From NCBI GenBank assembly GCA_029959195.1, contig CP114117.1:2728001-2792000 (forward strand): 64,000 nt of DNA, written 5' to 3'. The notes beneath the pieces are model-generated. The model was not told the DNA's origin. It was given only the letters and a program-made list of their open reading frames with translations, and searched no databases. Below are positions 48,293-60,421 of this stretch, in pieces. Every line of letters starts with the position of its first letter. The stretch's first letter is position 1. The DNA comes from Dictyophora rubrovolvata. Taxonomy: Eukaryota; Basidiomycota; Agaricomycetes; Phallales; Phallaceae. Made by a program: the position numbers and the translations under genes.

Positions 48293-48509
48293 CGATATTT
48301 GAGGGATTTCACGACAACTGCAAAATGACGAAACAGCAATAAAACCGTAAGACGAATAGAAAAACTTCTTTTGGCTTATAATCCGAAACAGTCATATTAT
48401 TATCGCACTCGTGAATATGATATTCCTCCAGACTTGATTCTGCGTTTAGGAAATATGTTTTCTTTTTAATATTTTGGACTGAGCCTATACAGCCGGTGGC
48501 CCGGTCCTG

Positions 48510-48680
48510 ATCGGGGGGATGTATATGTATCATTACATTGTATATGTATCACTATATTGTATATCTGGTCAGTGATTCGACTGATCCGGGGATAGTATCA
48601 GTATGTCTCTGATCTCAGATAATCAGAAATTTTCACAACGTTAACGCAGAATACTGATGATGTATCATTATATTGTACAT
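48510..48680. repeat. Short AT-rich repeat motif, TATGTATCA type
   Basis: Three to four near-copies of a unit like TGTATCATTATATTGTATAT occur at about 48520-48565 and again at about 48660. They lie in the decayed part of the FAD oxidoreductase relic. They may be local slippage products. Confidence 0.4.
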
Positions 48681-48815
48681 GGTCCATTGTATTGCACGGG
48701 CGGCGATTGCCAGCATTGAAGATTATTATCCGCCCGTTTATCTAAATAGATCTCCAGACGTTATCAATTACTGGATTCCTACGCTAGTCAATTTGTTGGA
48801 AGAATACGACCGGTG

Positions 48816-49365
48816 GAAAGATTACCTTGCCTTCTAAATATTTGTATGACGAAACGACAAAACAATTCTTGAAATCTTCTCGAAATTCATGATCATCACC
48901 TTTGGGATAAATGGTTGTCACTAGATGTTTCAAAACATTCTTTACTCCACAAGACCGAGGTTTCACCTCCAGGCCCTGGCGGCAGAACCACCAACTGATT
49001 GACTGTCATTGGTTTACCCGTAAGTTTTAGTAAAACTTCTGAGAGTCATAATTTTTGATAAATAAGCCTATAACATAGTCGTGATATGGTTGGTAGGTTG
49101 CCTTTAATGCTATTGGGCGGTGTGTCCCGAGCTGTACTAGTACAGTTTGCATCACATTTCAAGCTATAACAGTATGTTTATAAGACGAAGTGAAAGACCC
49201 TTTAGAAGGCCAAGTTATGAGCGATTTAGGACCGAGTTAGTCAAGAGTAATTCATTCGGCTCAGTATCTTGTGTAAATAAACAGAACAATAAATATTAAC
49301 CATCTGGTATATATCAAGCCGCCCACGCCATCAAAAACCAAAATTTCCGAAATAATCGAGGCCTT
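48816..49365. other. Gap with no firm gene
   Basis: An open minus frame (48784-48966) may include remnant sequence of the FAD oxidoreductase in reverse orientation, but the match is weak. Nothing else was recognised. Confidence 0.3.
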
Positions 49366-50387
49366 TTATTGTGAGTTTTTCAAGTAGCCCCAGTATGCAG
49401 TAGTTTCGTTAACCCTTGGGAAAGGCTCTCTTGGTTCGGGACTATTTTAAAGTACAATTATTAGACAACACCAAAGCTGAAAACACAAAAAAAAACGTAC
49501 ACCCCAAGGAACTTCGCGAGAGGTCCCCAGCCTTCCTTGACGTCAAAGACTAATAATTTCTCCGCTGGGATTGTCTCTTTGATCCATTGATCGTGCTCAA
49601 AAAGAGCAAGACGAGGATTCTCGTATGGGAACCGCCCGTTGTAACGTGCGTCTGAGATGGGGGATGCGTCAACAAAAGAAACAGTACAATGACAATGTAA
49701 TTATTTTACTTGATCTCGCTTCTCCCCAGATTCTTTGTTCAGCTGACCATGGGAATGTAGCCATAAATTGGCGATCTTCTTCAGTCGCTTGGCCGGCTTG
49801 CTCTCTCAAAATCGCAGGAGCGTATTTAAACAGAGGGTCAACAAAGGTAGCTTTCACGCTCTTTTCCCATGCATCGGGGTCACGGGTTGTCTAAAGAAAA
49901 GTAGGAGGAATAAGAGTTCAATAACATGATTTGAGTCAATTTTCGATAGGCCTACCAAGATATATTTCGCATCAGGATATGCTTTATATATGGCTTCAGC
50001 CGCAAGTGCAACAGGGCTATCTAACGCTGAAGCATAGCCTTCTAGAAGGGTATCAAGGTACTCGGGATCAGTTTGTCCTGTTATGACAGTGTATATATGA
50101 ATATTAGCGAACAAAGGCTAATTGTATGCACGTGCCATCAAGGACTTTGGCCCATGGGATCCAGTTCACTTTGTCACTGGGGACGTTGAATGTATGATAA
50201 CATGGACCGAATCCAAGTTTTTCAAGAGCATGACAAAGACTGAGGGTCTGAGCTCGACAAATGTTGAGCTGTGAAGATGAAGACGATGAAGGGTCATACA
50301 TACCCCAGTTCGATTGAGACCTAGTCCAATGACTTTGATTGGAGCTTGGTTGGGACGAGGTGACTCGGAGGTAGTGCTGGTAGACAT
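49366..50387 (-). CDS. P-loop sulfotransferase-like protein
   Basis: This belongs to the fungal P-loop NTPase group related to sulfotransferases (Sulfotransfer_4 type). True members bind PAPS through an N-terminal P-loop-like strand, though many fungal ones are uncharacterised. The start at 50387 is MSTSTTSESPRPNQAPIKVI. VIGLGLNRTG is followed across an intron by QTLSLCHALEKLGFGPCYHT, the typical G-(T/x)-x-S-L-x-x-A-L loop and helix. Next come DKVNWIPWAKVLDG, SPVALAAEAIYKAYPDAKYI, DPDAWEKSVKATFVDPLFK and EKLLVFDVKEGWGPLAKFLG. The end is EPFPRVNETTAYWGYLKNSQ at a TAA at 49366-49368. The family closes with the same 'P-F-P-x-V/N' region. About six exons and 270 residues. Acceptor substrate unknown. 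Confidence 0.8.
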
Positions 50388-53231
50388 CTCAGTGTGCTGC
50401 ACTTTTGAGCTCAAAGGACTGGGGTTTATATACATACAAGTACAGGAGATTCTTGGTTATATCCCACTGCCGCTTGACAAAACACACCGAAGAAGACACG
50501 GAAAATAGGGCATCTGATCTCACGGTTTCACCTATATGGTGCCGTTTAATTTGATTGTTATGATAACCAAATGATGATAAACAGAAGCCATACTGGAGAA
50601 AAATTTAAACAGGCATCTTGAGATGGAACCTCGAGCTTCAAAGGTGACCGGTGAAGCTTGAAGCTTGAAGCCTTTCGGGTTTCACGTGCGCTGATTTCTC
50701 CCCGATCGAGCCTTTATTCACTTTGTTTGTGCGTTTTGACAAAACCATTATTCAAAGACTATGAGATTGAAAATAAAAACAAAGAATTAAGTATAAAAAG
50801 GAACCCCAAAATCAAGATTGTCAGCCATCATGATCACACCCTGGCTACAAGTAGTAGGGTAGCAGACAGCTTATAGAGAAATACAATAACTACAATTGGT
50901 CATGAAAATAACTGGATACAATCAAATCTTTGAAAAATATACTTACCGATATTCCGATCTTGAATTCGTTTGCTGGATTGCAATGACGGTCGCTACTAAC
51001 CGGTATCAACTGGAAAAAAGGCGGAACGGAGTTCGAATTGCCGAACTCAGGCCACAGTCCCCGGAAGGCCAAACCAAAGGTTAGCTCAATGCCGTCAGGC
51101 CAAAACATGTGTCACGCACAACATTTCAACACAACAATGCGGACGAAAAAGAAGGAGAAACGGTCTAGGGTCAATCCCGAAACTCGATTTCGACGTTCCC
51201 GAATACACTCAGAAGATTCTTGAGTTCTTGAAAAGTTATTTCTCATCACACCGGCTTCGACTCGGGATGTGTTCATGAGAAGACGTTCTCTTGAGAATAT
51301 TCAAGGGGGTTGATGAAGGTCTAAGCTCCGAAATCGATAACCGCTTCTAGTCTTGCATCATGATGTGTTGGAGAACGTCTGGCACAACTTTTCGACGCGC
51401 CCACTACTTTGCTTCATTTGATATGAACATTTGGCTTTTTTCTAGCGCCCCGCAGACAACGGATGCTATACCATACGACGATGTGACTAATACAACATAT
51501 TATCAATGATGCTCAGATTTACGACGAAATGGGAAGCCTGCGAGCCTTATAATGCACGACGTCACGGACTGGTTCAAAAATTGCAACCTTCGAAAATAAA
51601 TCGGGACAAGTGAATCTTACACATGGCGATAATCAAACTTGGCAAATCAAAGGTGTGGAGTCTTTATCATTGCGTGTGTCATTTTGCACCACTAAAAGAT
51701 CTCCAAAACGTCACGCCACAGGGGCTTATAGTAAACTTGGTTGTCCACTTCGGCTGTGCACGTGGGGTTTCTTATGTTTGGGCTTGAATTAGACGCAAGG
51801 GCCATGTTCCGGCAGAGCCATGGGGAATTCAGGGGTAACTTACGTCTGAGAAGACTTCAGCCGGGGCTCAACGGACGGCTCATCAATGTGCGAAAATACC
51901 TCAAATTTTGAAATTCACGTATTCCGAACTAACCTTTCGGTCTTAGAAACATATGACATCATCTTTGCCGGCTGGCTTATACCCAATCTTACTCGTTTAT
52001 GAAATGAACGTTGAAACTTTCAACGATGTCGCCATTCATACAGGATTTTATGCTCAAGTCAGACCAGGCTAACAAACTAGTCAGTCGACAATGCAAGCGA
52101 GTGAGCCGACTGATTGGGCTGCAGCACACTCTGTCCAGAAGAGGCAACTAGCCTGTTGGCGTCCTGAACCTGCGTCTTTCGGATCGGATTGACTTTTGTC
52201 CAATCATTTCGGTTCAAGTGGCATAGTGCCAGCAGCTATTGGACAGCTTGTAAGTTAATTTTAGGTAATGTGATTGCAATTACAATCTTCTGGATCAGCG
52301 GGCTAAATTCCCTTCGGTAGACCAACTCTCGACATCTGTTCCTTCAACTGGCTTTTTCATTAACTTGATTCGTTGATATTCGCACACAGCCGAAATTGGT
52401 ACCTTCCAGACGATCAACAGCCTACCCTTTGAGTACCGTCCGGTTAGCAAAGCACAGTTGCCCAAGGTATGTAGCGACTCAACAATGAGTCGACAATGGA
52501 CATGTTATGTACTCGGCTAATATCCGCATCAATAAGTACAGAGTTATGATATCTGGACTTTCTCCCGACCGATATGGCGCTCAGCTTGAACTTCTCGGCT
52601 TGATCCGTAGTAAGTACTTTTTGTCTAGCATGGCCAGGAGCCGTTTAGTGCCCATTCACACATACGATGATTTTCTGCCTTCCTTCTGCGGGTATGTCTC
52701 ATGCACATTACGTCTTATTGAAACTAACTCTGAAGCTATATTCTGAATGTTTCTGTTAACTCATCTGAATAATTTCCGAGCCATTTATGAACACCTACTG
52801 AAGCCAGGGCAAATCCATTGCGCTTAAGGACGATCCTTTTCGGTTGTTCCCATACAAGCGATCCGCCAACAATGTTCTTTGCTATATGATCCTGTGAAGC
52901 AAGTCTGTGTTAGATTAAATCTGTAAATTTAGGAAAACCCGACCCATCGTAGCGACATAGCTTAGATCCAGGTGGGAATCTGGAATTAAGCAGAGAAAGG
53001 TGTAGAAGTATAATCTTCCCATATGACCATGCCGTAACTGGGTACTTAGAAGTTGACTCCTCGGAAACGTTGCTGACGGGGACGGTCAGTACCCCCATTG
53101 GAGAGTTAGTCGCGACCCTGGCATTGTTGCCCACCGTACATAAAAAGAGTCATAAAAGTTCTCCTCTTTGGAAAACTTACCTTAACTCACACTCTTTTCT
53201 AACGTCGCTCTTTTTTCCATAAAATACGAAT
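50388..53231. other. Large gene-poor gap
   Basis: About 2.8 kb has only short chance frames. A small tandem (GAAGCTTGAAGCTTGAAGC) lies near 50653, and a 7-bp stem (GAGTTCG...CGAACTC) near 51029. No mobile-element ends, tRNA or gene family were recognised. Confidence 0.4.
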
Positions 53232-54465
53232 ATGCCTCGTCCGTCGCGTATATTTTATATTCTTGGAGCTCTTGGAGCCATTACTGTAACCTCCGCTCAA
53301 TCACTCACTCCACTAGCAAGCAAATCGTTCCCATTTACCGCATTACCAACGCAAGCTCAAGGTGATACCCCCGGACCTCGTGGACGTCAATTCGGTTTCA
53401 ATAATTGCAACTCGTCAACTGCTGGACCCAACTCCAATTGTCAAACTCTAGCCATAAACTCTTTATCCGATTGGTGTCTTTGGGGCACCCCCGGTTCTAA
53501 CGAGATGACAGCCGACACTGGAGCTGATGAAGTTGCCTACTGTTTGAGACCCGAACGAGGTGGACGGCCCACTCGGGATGGTGCTATTCTCGGTGCTCAG
53601 TTTCTTTATGCTGAAAATTATATCCAACTTGCAATGATCGTCGATCAGACTGCCTTCGGTCTTGCACCCAATGACCAGGGGGGGAGGTGAGGGAAATTCT
53701 GAAAAGCTAGAAATACCGGTCTCAGCTTAATTTCTGTTTCTCTCCCTCTCTTTGTATCATACAAAGATTGATCCTCACGGTGATGATGAACAAGGCAACC
53801 CTCAAGGTTCTCTTGTTTATACCAACGCTTTCAGTAGTGGAGATAATGCCGCCAAATTCAACCAACGGCTTACGAGCGATGTTTTGAGCACTTCAAATAA
53901 TGAGGAAGAGATCCAGGAATAGATTTTGTAAGTAAACTGTTTTTTAGGATTTTGGTGAGCGATGAATCTTACACATTATTTTTTAGATTTATTGGGGGGA
54001 ACACTGTCTGTGCTAAAGCATGCACAAATACTGACCCCAACCGGGCAGAACTGTGCAACCACGTCTACAACGAGATGTGTGTTACCTGTTCCTTTTTCTT
54101 CAATTCCTCGTTGCTTAAGACCTTACAGAGGCTGTTCCTATAACGCCGTTGCAGACGTACGCTATTTTTAACTCAAACCAAAACCCACTGTTTGACTCGC
54201 ACTTTTTTTTCTCGGAAATTAGTACAGCCAAATCAACGGCACCTTCACTGTCTGTGATAGTACAGACATGGACCCACCCGGGGTCTTCACGGATGCCGAT
54301 GGGCAATTAACGACATGGGCGCAACCGTGGAGTGGTTCATGGACAGTACCTTACGCCCCTACCCAAGTCTCGTCTTCCAACTGCTTTACATACGAATCAA
54401 CTCAGCTTTTCGCTTCGACGAATGGTGTCCCCAACGGCGCTGCTACGCCTACGCCTGAGGCTTGA
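53232..54465 (+). pseudogene. Secreted Cys-containing mushroom protein, apparently broken
   Basis: A signal peptide (MPRPSRIFYILGALGAITV TSAQ) is followed by a domain I recognise from uncharacterised secreted proteins of Agaricomycetes. Signatures are FGFNNCNSSTAGPNSNCQTL, WCLWGTPGSNE, VAYCLRPERGGRPT, IDPHGDDEQGNPQGSL, IGGNTVCAKACTNTDPN, CNHVYNEM, NGTFTVCDSTDMDPPGVFTD and SNCFTYES. Two defects are seen. The first exon ends in a run of seven G (near 53668-53674), and the next exon follows in frame only if one more G were present. An in-frame TAG (about 53920) follows EEEIQE, where relatives have a Trp codon. Either the gene is decaying or the assembly has errors. The remaining exons stay open with sensible splice sites, so decay would be recent. 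Function unknown. Confidence 0.65.
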
Positions 54466-54883
54466 GCGTTTTCGCACTTTTGACGCAATAAAAGGACGGT
54501 TCAATTCCCCTTTCTTTTCACTTGATTCCTTAGTTAGACTCGACTTGAGTCACTTTATTAATTGATATCGTCAAACGTTACAATCAAACCATGCACATGA
54601 ACATTTGTTACTTCAAATTCGACTTTTTTCCCTTTACTTAGTAGATAAGGCACATCCTATCATTTCACTTTACGCATTATACAAATTGACATTTTCCACG
54701 TATAAATTCAAAGATACTACAATCTCGAGTCATACATAGCTGAGGTTAGCATGTCGGCTTTCAAACTTTTTTGAAACCAAAACTCGAGCGAGCTTGAGCA
54801 CTATATTGCTCGGCATTTTTCAGATGCCTGAATGATAGATACCCCATGAGTGCGCAGTGCTGAAAGCGGATTTGATAGGAAAC
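54466..54883. other. Convergent gap
   Basis: About 420 bp lies between the secreted-protein gene (plus) and the GST gene (minus). No gene was recognised. Confidence 0.35.
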
Positions 54884-56123
54884 TCACTCCTGAAGATCGA
54901 AACGTGTAGGAACACCTAATCCATCATGTGTTTTGGAACGTGCCTCAATGCGAGCTATCCACGCCTATGCAGAGGTCATTTTAGTTGGTTTGGAGGTATG
55001 CAGTCTCAAAAGTAGAAGAGCTGACTCTGATATTGGGATATTCGTCGAGTCCCACGCCAGACCATGGTCCAATCCTAACCCTAATTACAAAGAAAATAAG
55101 GACTTCACCACTTTTGCTCGCTACCCGAAGACTAAGAGGACATACCAAGGGCTGATAAACGACGTTAGGAGGCAGATCAATATTGACGATTTGAAGAACG
55201 AAACACTTGCAATGTTTTAATGTCAGCCAAACCGTAGTGGGTACCGACCAAATATTCCCTTCCTTCCAAACGTTTCTCGAGAACAGAATAGAGACGTTTG
55301 GTCTCATCCTATAGTAGTCAGGGTAATGAGAGAGAGAGAAACTTGAAGAAAGTAAAACGGATTTTACGATATAACGTTTGATAGCGTACGGGATTTGTTC
55401 AGGGGCATAACGGAAGAAATGATTCCTTTAGTGCAATTTTAGCAAACTAAATTATCATGGGTAGAAAAACTCTCGTACGCTTGTCCTTGCCTATATGGGC
55501 ATGTTATGTAAACTGATATTATGCGGTACAACTGATGAATAGATAAGCTCACATAGGTCCAACACCACCGTGGGCAAAGAAAAGCCATTGCAATTCTTCA
55601 CTATGCAAATCAGGTTCCTTAATAGGATCGTGAGAAAATTTGCGTTCGGTATCGTAATGTTGTGCAATATCTATAGGAGAGGGAAAGTTAGAAGATCTGC
55701 CGCTATTATAGTTAGATGGGTAATCACAGAGCAAGATGGCACTAGTTTCAAAGACAGCGAAATCTCCACGCTTATGATCGGCGATTGCGGGAATACGCCC
55801 TGGATAAAGATATCTTTAGGTGCTAATAGTTAAACTATACGAGACGGCGTCAACCAACCATTCGGATTGATTTTCAAGAACCATTCCTGCTTTTGTTCCT
55901 GTTCCTTGAATGAGATTGCTTTGGTTTCATCTGGAAAAAAAAATGCGTCTGAATGATTGATAGCATAGCATTAGCCTCATAACAGACAGGGTATGCCCAG
56001 TTCTTCTAAAAGGATTGAAATGGGGTAACCTAGGAAATCCGTTCAGCTTCGTTGTCGAGACGAGTGAACAGAAAACGAACCGTTGGGTGTTCCGACAGTA
56101 TAGAGAGTGATGGTAGGAGACAT
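54884..56123 (-). CDS. Ure2-like glutathione S-transferase
   Basis: This cytosolic enzyme conjugates or reduces with glutathione and belongs to the Ure2p class that is expanded in wood- and litter-decay fungi. It is split into many short exons, so no single frame reveals it. Start at 56123: MSPTITLYTVGTPNG, then YPISILLEELGIPYETK (thioredoxin-fold beta-1/alpha-1), EWFLKINPNGRIPAIADH, GDFAVFETSAILLY (Glu-Ser/Thr turn; here ETSA where ESGA is usual), IAQHYDTERKFS, and [20 protein letters not shown]. The C-terminal helical domain follows: NHFFRYAPEQIPYAIKRY, DETKRLYSVLEKRLEGREYL, GPWSGVGLDEYPNI and AWIARIEARSKTHDG. It ends GVPTRFDLQE at a TGA at 54884. The ADI motif (LADIKT) is present. About nine exons and 240 residues. 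Confidence 0.85.
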
Positions 56124-57608
56124 GATAAGGCAAGTTCTTGGGAATAATCTTTAAGCTTTAGCTTTCGTCGTCATTTATAGGTCATTATTCATCACTTTTG
56201 TCAGCAACAGAGAAAAACATTTTCCGAATTAGCGAATGTCGCGTCATTTGTCTAATTGCAGCCTGCGTCGGGTTGGCAATTCCCACCACGCATGTGCTAT
56301 GGATGAGGTAAGCGGAAAGGGTTGATGCAAGTCCGTGACAATATCGGACTTTTGGCTACTTGGGTCTCTACTATAAATCCTAACGGGTTGGGGTGGTTCT
56401 TGCTTTGAGACAATGACCAGGAATTCATATCTAGGTATCAGCTCCAAATATCGAATTGATAGTGAAGCAAAGACTTACACGATGCTGTTCCAGGTGAGAA
56501 TTTGATAAACAATCAGGTTTCGACCCATGGTGATGGTCGCTCAGTACTCAGTACTCAGTGTTGGTAGTGTTGGTAAGCTGATTGATCGTTGAGTATAATT
56601 GAAGTCTCCCTCAACCCTGCAGCTCCGTACAAATTCGTGATGTAGGTCGCTCGCGCTGATTGGTCCGGGCGGGCCCGCATAGTCCAAAAAACTTTCGCCC
56701 TTCATCTCACAAGCCAAGTAAAAGCCGCACTACGTGCTGGAACAAAATGTAGAGCAGAGTATGCTATATAGATATGAAATGCTTTTTCACTACACTTTTG
56801 CCTTGTACTTTAAAGGTGCGGTCAACACTAAATATGTACTCAAACGGCTGATCAAACCCTCTAGCAAAGCATATCTATTTGCTGCCTCGGATCGTGAATT
56901 TTCCACACTGCTTTTGGATGCGCACGGTATTTTTGAGGAGGGCGTTCACAGGCGTTCACGGAGACGGTGCCATCATTAGATAAGCACCAGTGCTTCTGTG
57001 TCTCGTGAGTTTTATGTCGCCTTATTCAAATGAGAGCGCCAGCATGATGTATCATATATAGTGTATGAGAATTTTAACTGGCTCACACCTGTCAACTAAC
57101 CATGGCTTCTCGGTTTGCCTTCTTCTGCATTTTGAGTTTCAGTTTGCTCAACCCACCTTCTCAGACGAATCAAGGAAATACACAGCCATGACTGTAGTTA
57201 ACCCTTCATCAGGCCGCACGGACTGTACCCTATTACTGCTCAAGTCAAAGAGCAAGCCCTGTTGTGAAGGGATAGCCTCTTCGATAATGACTTGAACAGT
57301 GCGCGTGGAGTCGACCGGTGCTAGACTTTTACGGCATGTCAATAACTGACTAATGACAGCATGGGAGACACTCCTGGAGAAGCAGCGATCTCAGCGAATC
57401 AATTAATTACCTGTATGGTTCACTGACAGGTGTGATTGTGGCTGCGGTTAGTAGGTACGACCAGTGATTAATTGATTAGCTGTCTAGTAATCTGATTCTC
57501 CATACATAAAACCTGCTAGCCTCCACTTCTTTCTTTCCTTCGCGGCCTGCACATTTCGACTCCTTTCCGTCCATATCTTCTTTGATCGCTTTCTGACTTT
57601 CCAAAGCG
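56124..57608. other. Divergent intergenic region
   Basis: About 1.5 kb lies upstream of both the GST (minus) and the DUF6533 gene (plus). Short minus frames at 56244-56447 and 56470-56529 (MGRNLIVYQILTWNSI) have no recognised match. A plus frame at 56734-56979 is also unassigned. No repeat was recognised. Confidence 0.35.
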
Positions 57609-59518
57609 ATGTCCAGCATTGGTCAGCTTATCCAGGAGTTAGACGACGTGGTGCAAGGTAGTACAACGCTTTCTTACAATTTCGGTGAGACGAGCATCAG
57701 TCTATTCAAATTTGACAATTCAGTGCTAATGGCCATTCGGTATTCCCCAGTTTCGGCCACGTTTTTAATCTTGTATGACATCATTCTCACCTTTTCTGAC
57801 GAAGTCCGGTTCATATGGCTGTATGTCAATTCTGTCAGTTCTTTGTGAGACAGCGCCTCTATTCAAAAATTACTTATGAAATAGATCACCATGGTCATTC
57901 GTCACGATCCTTTATCTTTCGATTCGGTACTTTACGCTAGTTTTTCTTATTCTCACCTCTTATGGTAGGATTCGAGAAACCTTCACTTAATGCCGTTAAC
58001 TCTTGATCTTCTTTAAGCTTCTATCAACACTAATCTATCTGTTGCGGTAAAGCTCCTCCAGTACGACGTTTATTATCTCCCCATTGATGCTTTTTAGTTG
58101 TGAGGAAATCATCCGACCACTAATCTTTCTGAAAGTAATGAACTTGAACATATGTAGCTGCGAGTCTTTCGTTGTATTCCAAATATGGTATTCTGGTAGT
58201 GTCTATTTCATTACCTTCTAGGTGCTGAACAGTCGTTAGGGGTCCCGTAGTTCTTGTTCCGGCAGTTGATATTCTTATTGTGTTAAGAGTATACGCGCTC
58301 TATAAACGAAAGAAAGCAAGTGCGTTAGGACTTAACTGGACGTCCTTCTACTCTTATCAATGTGTTTCTCTTAACTAGTTGGTGGTTTTTTGATATTTCT
58401 GTGGTTGGGTAAGGTGGATTTTACTGTTTGTTGTTCTCTTTCTTATTTTTTGTTTCGCAGCCGAGACAACGGTATGATATATTCCTTTCTTTTGCAAGAA
58501 AAGCCGAATTCCCTTACTCGGAATTAGATTATTCTCGTTTTGACCGGCTTAGGGTTCGGTCCCAACACAGGTGCATCGCCAAATCAATTGCCAGGCGTAT
58601 TACCCAACTGTACTCCTACTGATCCATTCGATGCTCACAATCTTATCATTGGAGGGTAATAGTTCCCGTGGCTACCAGCAGTTTCATGATCACTTACCTG
58701 TTTTCTCTGGTGTCAATTTCTACAATAGAAGCGTCGCTATGGGTTTTCAAGGTACTACATGACACACTTGTGTGTATTATTCCTGAGTTATTTATCATTT
58801 TTTGCCAGCGATTTACTTAGGCCTTACGTTATATAAACTGGCTGTTCAAATTAAGTCCGTGAGACGTTTGACACCACTTTTAGAAATATTCGTTCGGTGA
58901 GTTATGTTCCTATATATGCAGGCACGATCACTTTCGTTGAGTCATGTATGGACATAAGAGATGGCGCCTTATACTGCTTCAAGTATGTCGCCAACCTCTA
59001 CTATTTTGATGACCGCTGCTCAACTTTTTCACCTTAGTATCTTAGGTATTGGTTACACAAATTTATCAGAACTTGAGGCTAAATGTTTACATGACCTCTA
59101 TTCTAAGCCATGTACGCTGTAAGCGTCTTTTTCGCGCAACACTACGCACCCAACACCCCATTGCAAGGTTTAGGTGCAGCGTAAGTTTCAGCTTAATTAT
59201 TCACCAGAAGCGCGATCCACATTCTTTGATAGATGGCTCGTCTCAATCGTTGCTATCACCGTAAGTTTTCCAAGTCAATTTTTAAGTAAACGCCTCCTAT
59301 AATTGTCCTACAAGGCTGGAAAATTGGTTCTCAATCTTAGAAAAACCGCCCACATCGATTCCTCAAACAATGTTAGTAACCTTTCCGATCAATCCGGATC
59401 TTATGAACTTCAATTCACGACCCCGATTCAATCAACCATCGTCATTGATACATCTCGAGTACATGAGAGTACAGGAATAGAACCGCTCCCCATTTCACAC
59501 ACCGTGGCGCTGGTTTAA
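57609..59518 (+). CDS. DUF6533-type membrane protein, array copy 1
   Basis: This is a seven-helix-like basidiomycete protein of unproven function. The start at 57609 is MSSIGQLIQELDDVVQG. Later exons give VSATFLILYDIILTFSDEV, FIWLSPWSFVTILYLSIRY, CESFVVFQIW, GPVVLVPAVDILIVLRVYAL, GGFLIFLWLG, GASPNQLPGVLPNCTPTDPF, AIYLGLTLYKLAVQIKSVRR, DGALYCF and MYAVSVFFAQHYAPNTPLQG. WLVSIVAIT and the cytosolic tail AGKLVLNLRKTAHIDSSNN follow, ending SHTVALV at 59516-59518. The EV...W(L)SPW signature marks DUF6533. About twelve short exons. All exons I could trace stay open, so it is probably functional. It is a tandem partner of the next two copies. Confidence 0.72.
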
Positions 59519-60421
59519 TTAAAAAATTTCGTTCTCCTTCAGACGCTTGGACCTTCGTTATTGCAACAACATTCTTTGTCCAGGCGTCTTCAACGTACCA
59601 ATTCAATGTATATCCGTAGCATGCGTGATAAGTCATGAACTTTTCTGATTTGCCGAGCTAATATTCAAAATCTGTATGCTGAAGATAGTATTACAACGAA
59701 ACTGAAGCATGTCCCAGTTTAGACTGTAACTTCGTCAACATCAAGATGTAAATCACAAGTGAATTCCATCAGCTTCTCAATAGAGCAAATTCTGCGCAGC
59801 CGATAAAAATAGACTGGATTTTCACTGTACCAAGGTCCCGCTGGATCCCCGAGTCTCCTATCAGCTTATCAACTGAATTCGCTGATGGGCTGTTTACTAC
59901 AGAACCGCAATAGGACGAACTTTCACAAGCAAAGTTTCCCACTGCTTCATCTCTAAAACTGGACGGTTATGTATGCCTATCAGCACTAGGAGCTTGCGTT
60001 TGGACAGATTTGGGTGACATGTCTGCAAGACTGATTGATCAATGAGTGATACCAAGTCCGAAACTTCAAAAGTTGTTTACTCTTACATACGAGCAGCTCA
60101 AATAATCGACTATCGACATCACTCGACGGAGAAAACGATCTTTTTGAAACGGGAAAATGGCTGCCTAATGAGTCACGATTGCATGGGAAGTTGCCATTAC
60201 GCGGATCTTAAGAGAATTTGGATTGAATTGTTGGCCTTGCAAACTACCCAAAAAAAGTTGTGATTATTCTATATCATTCTCACAATTGGGCGGTTCCTGT
60301 TGCGATTACAAGTATCTGGTGATGGTGGGTACTGTACATAAAACTCGATCTTTAGGTTTCTTTCTAAACTTGCTCTGCTCTGCCTTGCATATTGCGTCCT
60401 AACCTTTGAAAGCATTGAACA
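59519..60421. other. Spacer between DUF6533 copies
   Basis: About 900 bp; a plus frame (60042-60263) has no recognised match and is not called. It includes the promoter of copy 2. Confidence 0.35.

Larger units (their letters stand above)
47884..48815 (+). pseudogene. Relic of a third FAD oxidoreductase copy
   Basis: Separate blocks match the tandem FAD oxidoreductases at 13.7 and 17.8 kb in the right order. At 47884 MRLNKVGFESLL corresponds to LRLKRAGFEVLL. At about 48302 RDFTTTAK corresponds to RDLATAAK. At about 48361-48447 LLLAYNPKQSYYYRTREY and DIPPDLILRL correspond to LRITYDPKQTYRTCEF and DVPPELVPRL. At about 48706-48815 IASIEDYY and VNLLEEYD correspond to ISSIEDIR and IELLEEYN. Between the blocks the frame is lost, large parts are missing, and stops occur (for example just after RDFTTTAK). 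Neither the N-terminal FAD loop nor the C-terminal exons were recognised. Weak similarity to the EGDDPKTY region may lie on the opposite strand near 48890, hinting at rearrangement. Clearly non-functional. Confidence 0.7.

Noticed and set aside
55070-55100. Telomere-like TTAGGGTTAGG on the minus strand
   Set aside because: Fewer than two units, and it spans a splice acceptor of the GST gene; chance.
60042-60263. Open frame of 73 codons between DUF6533 copies
   Set aside because: No family signature and no exon pattern shared with the array genes.
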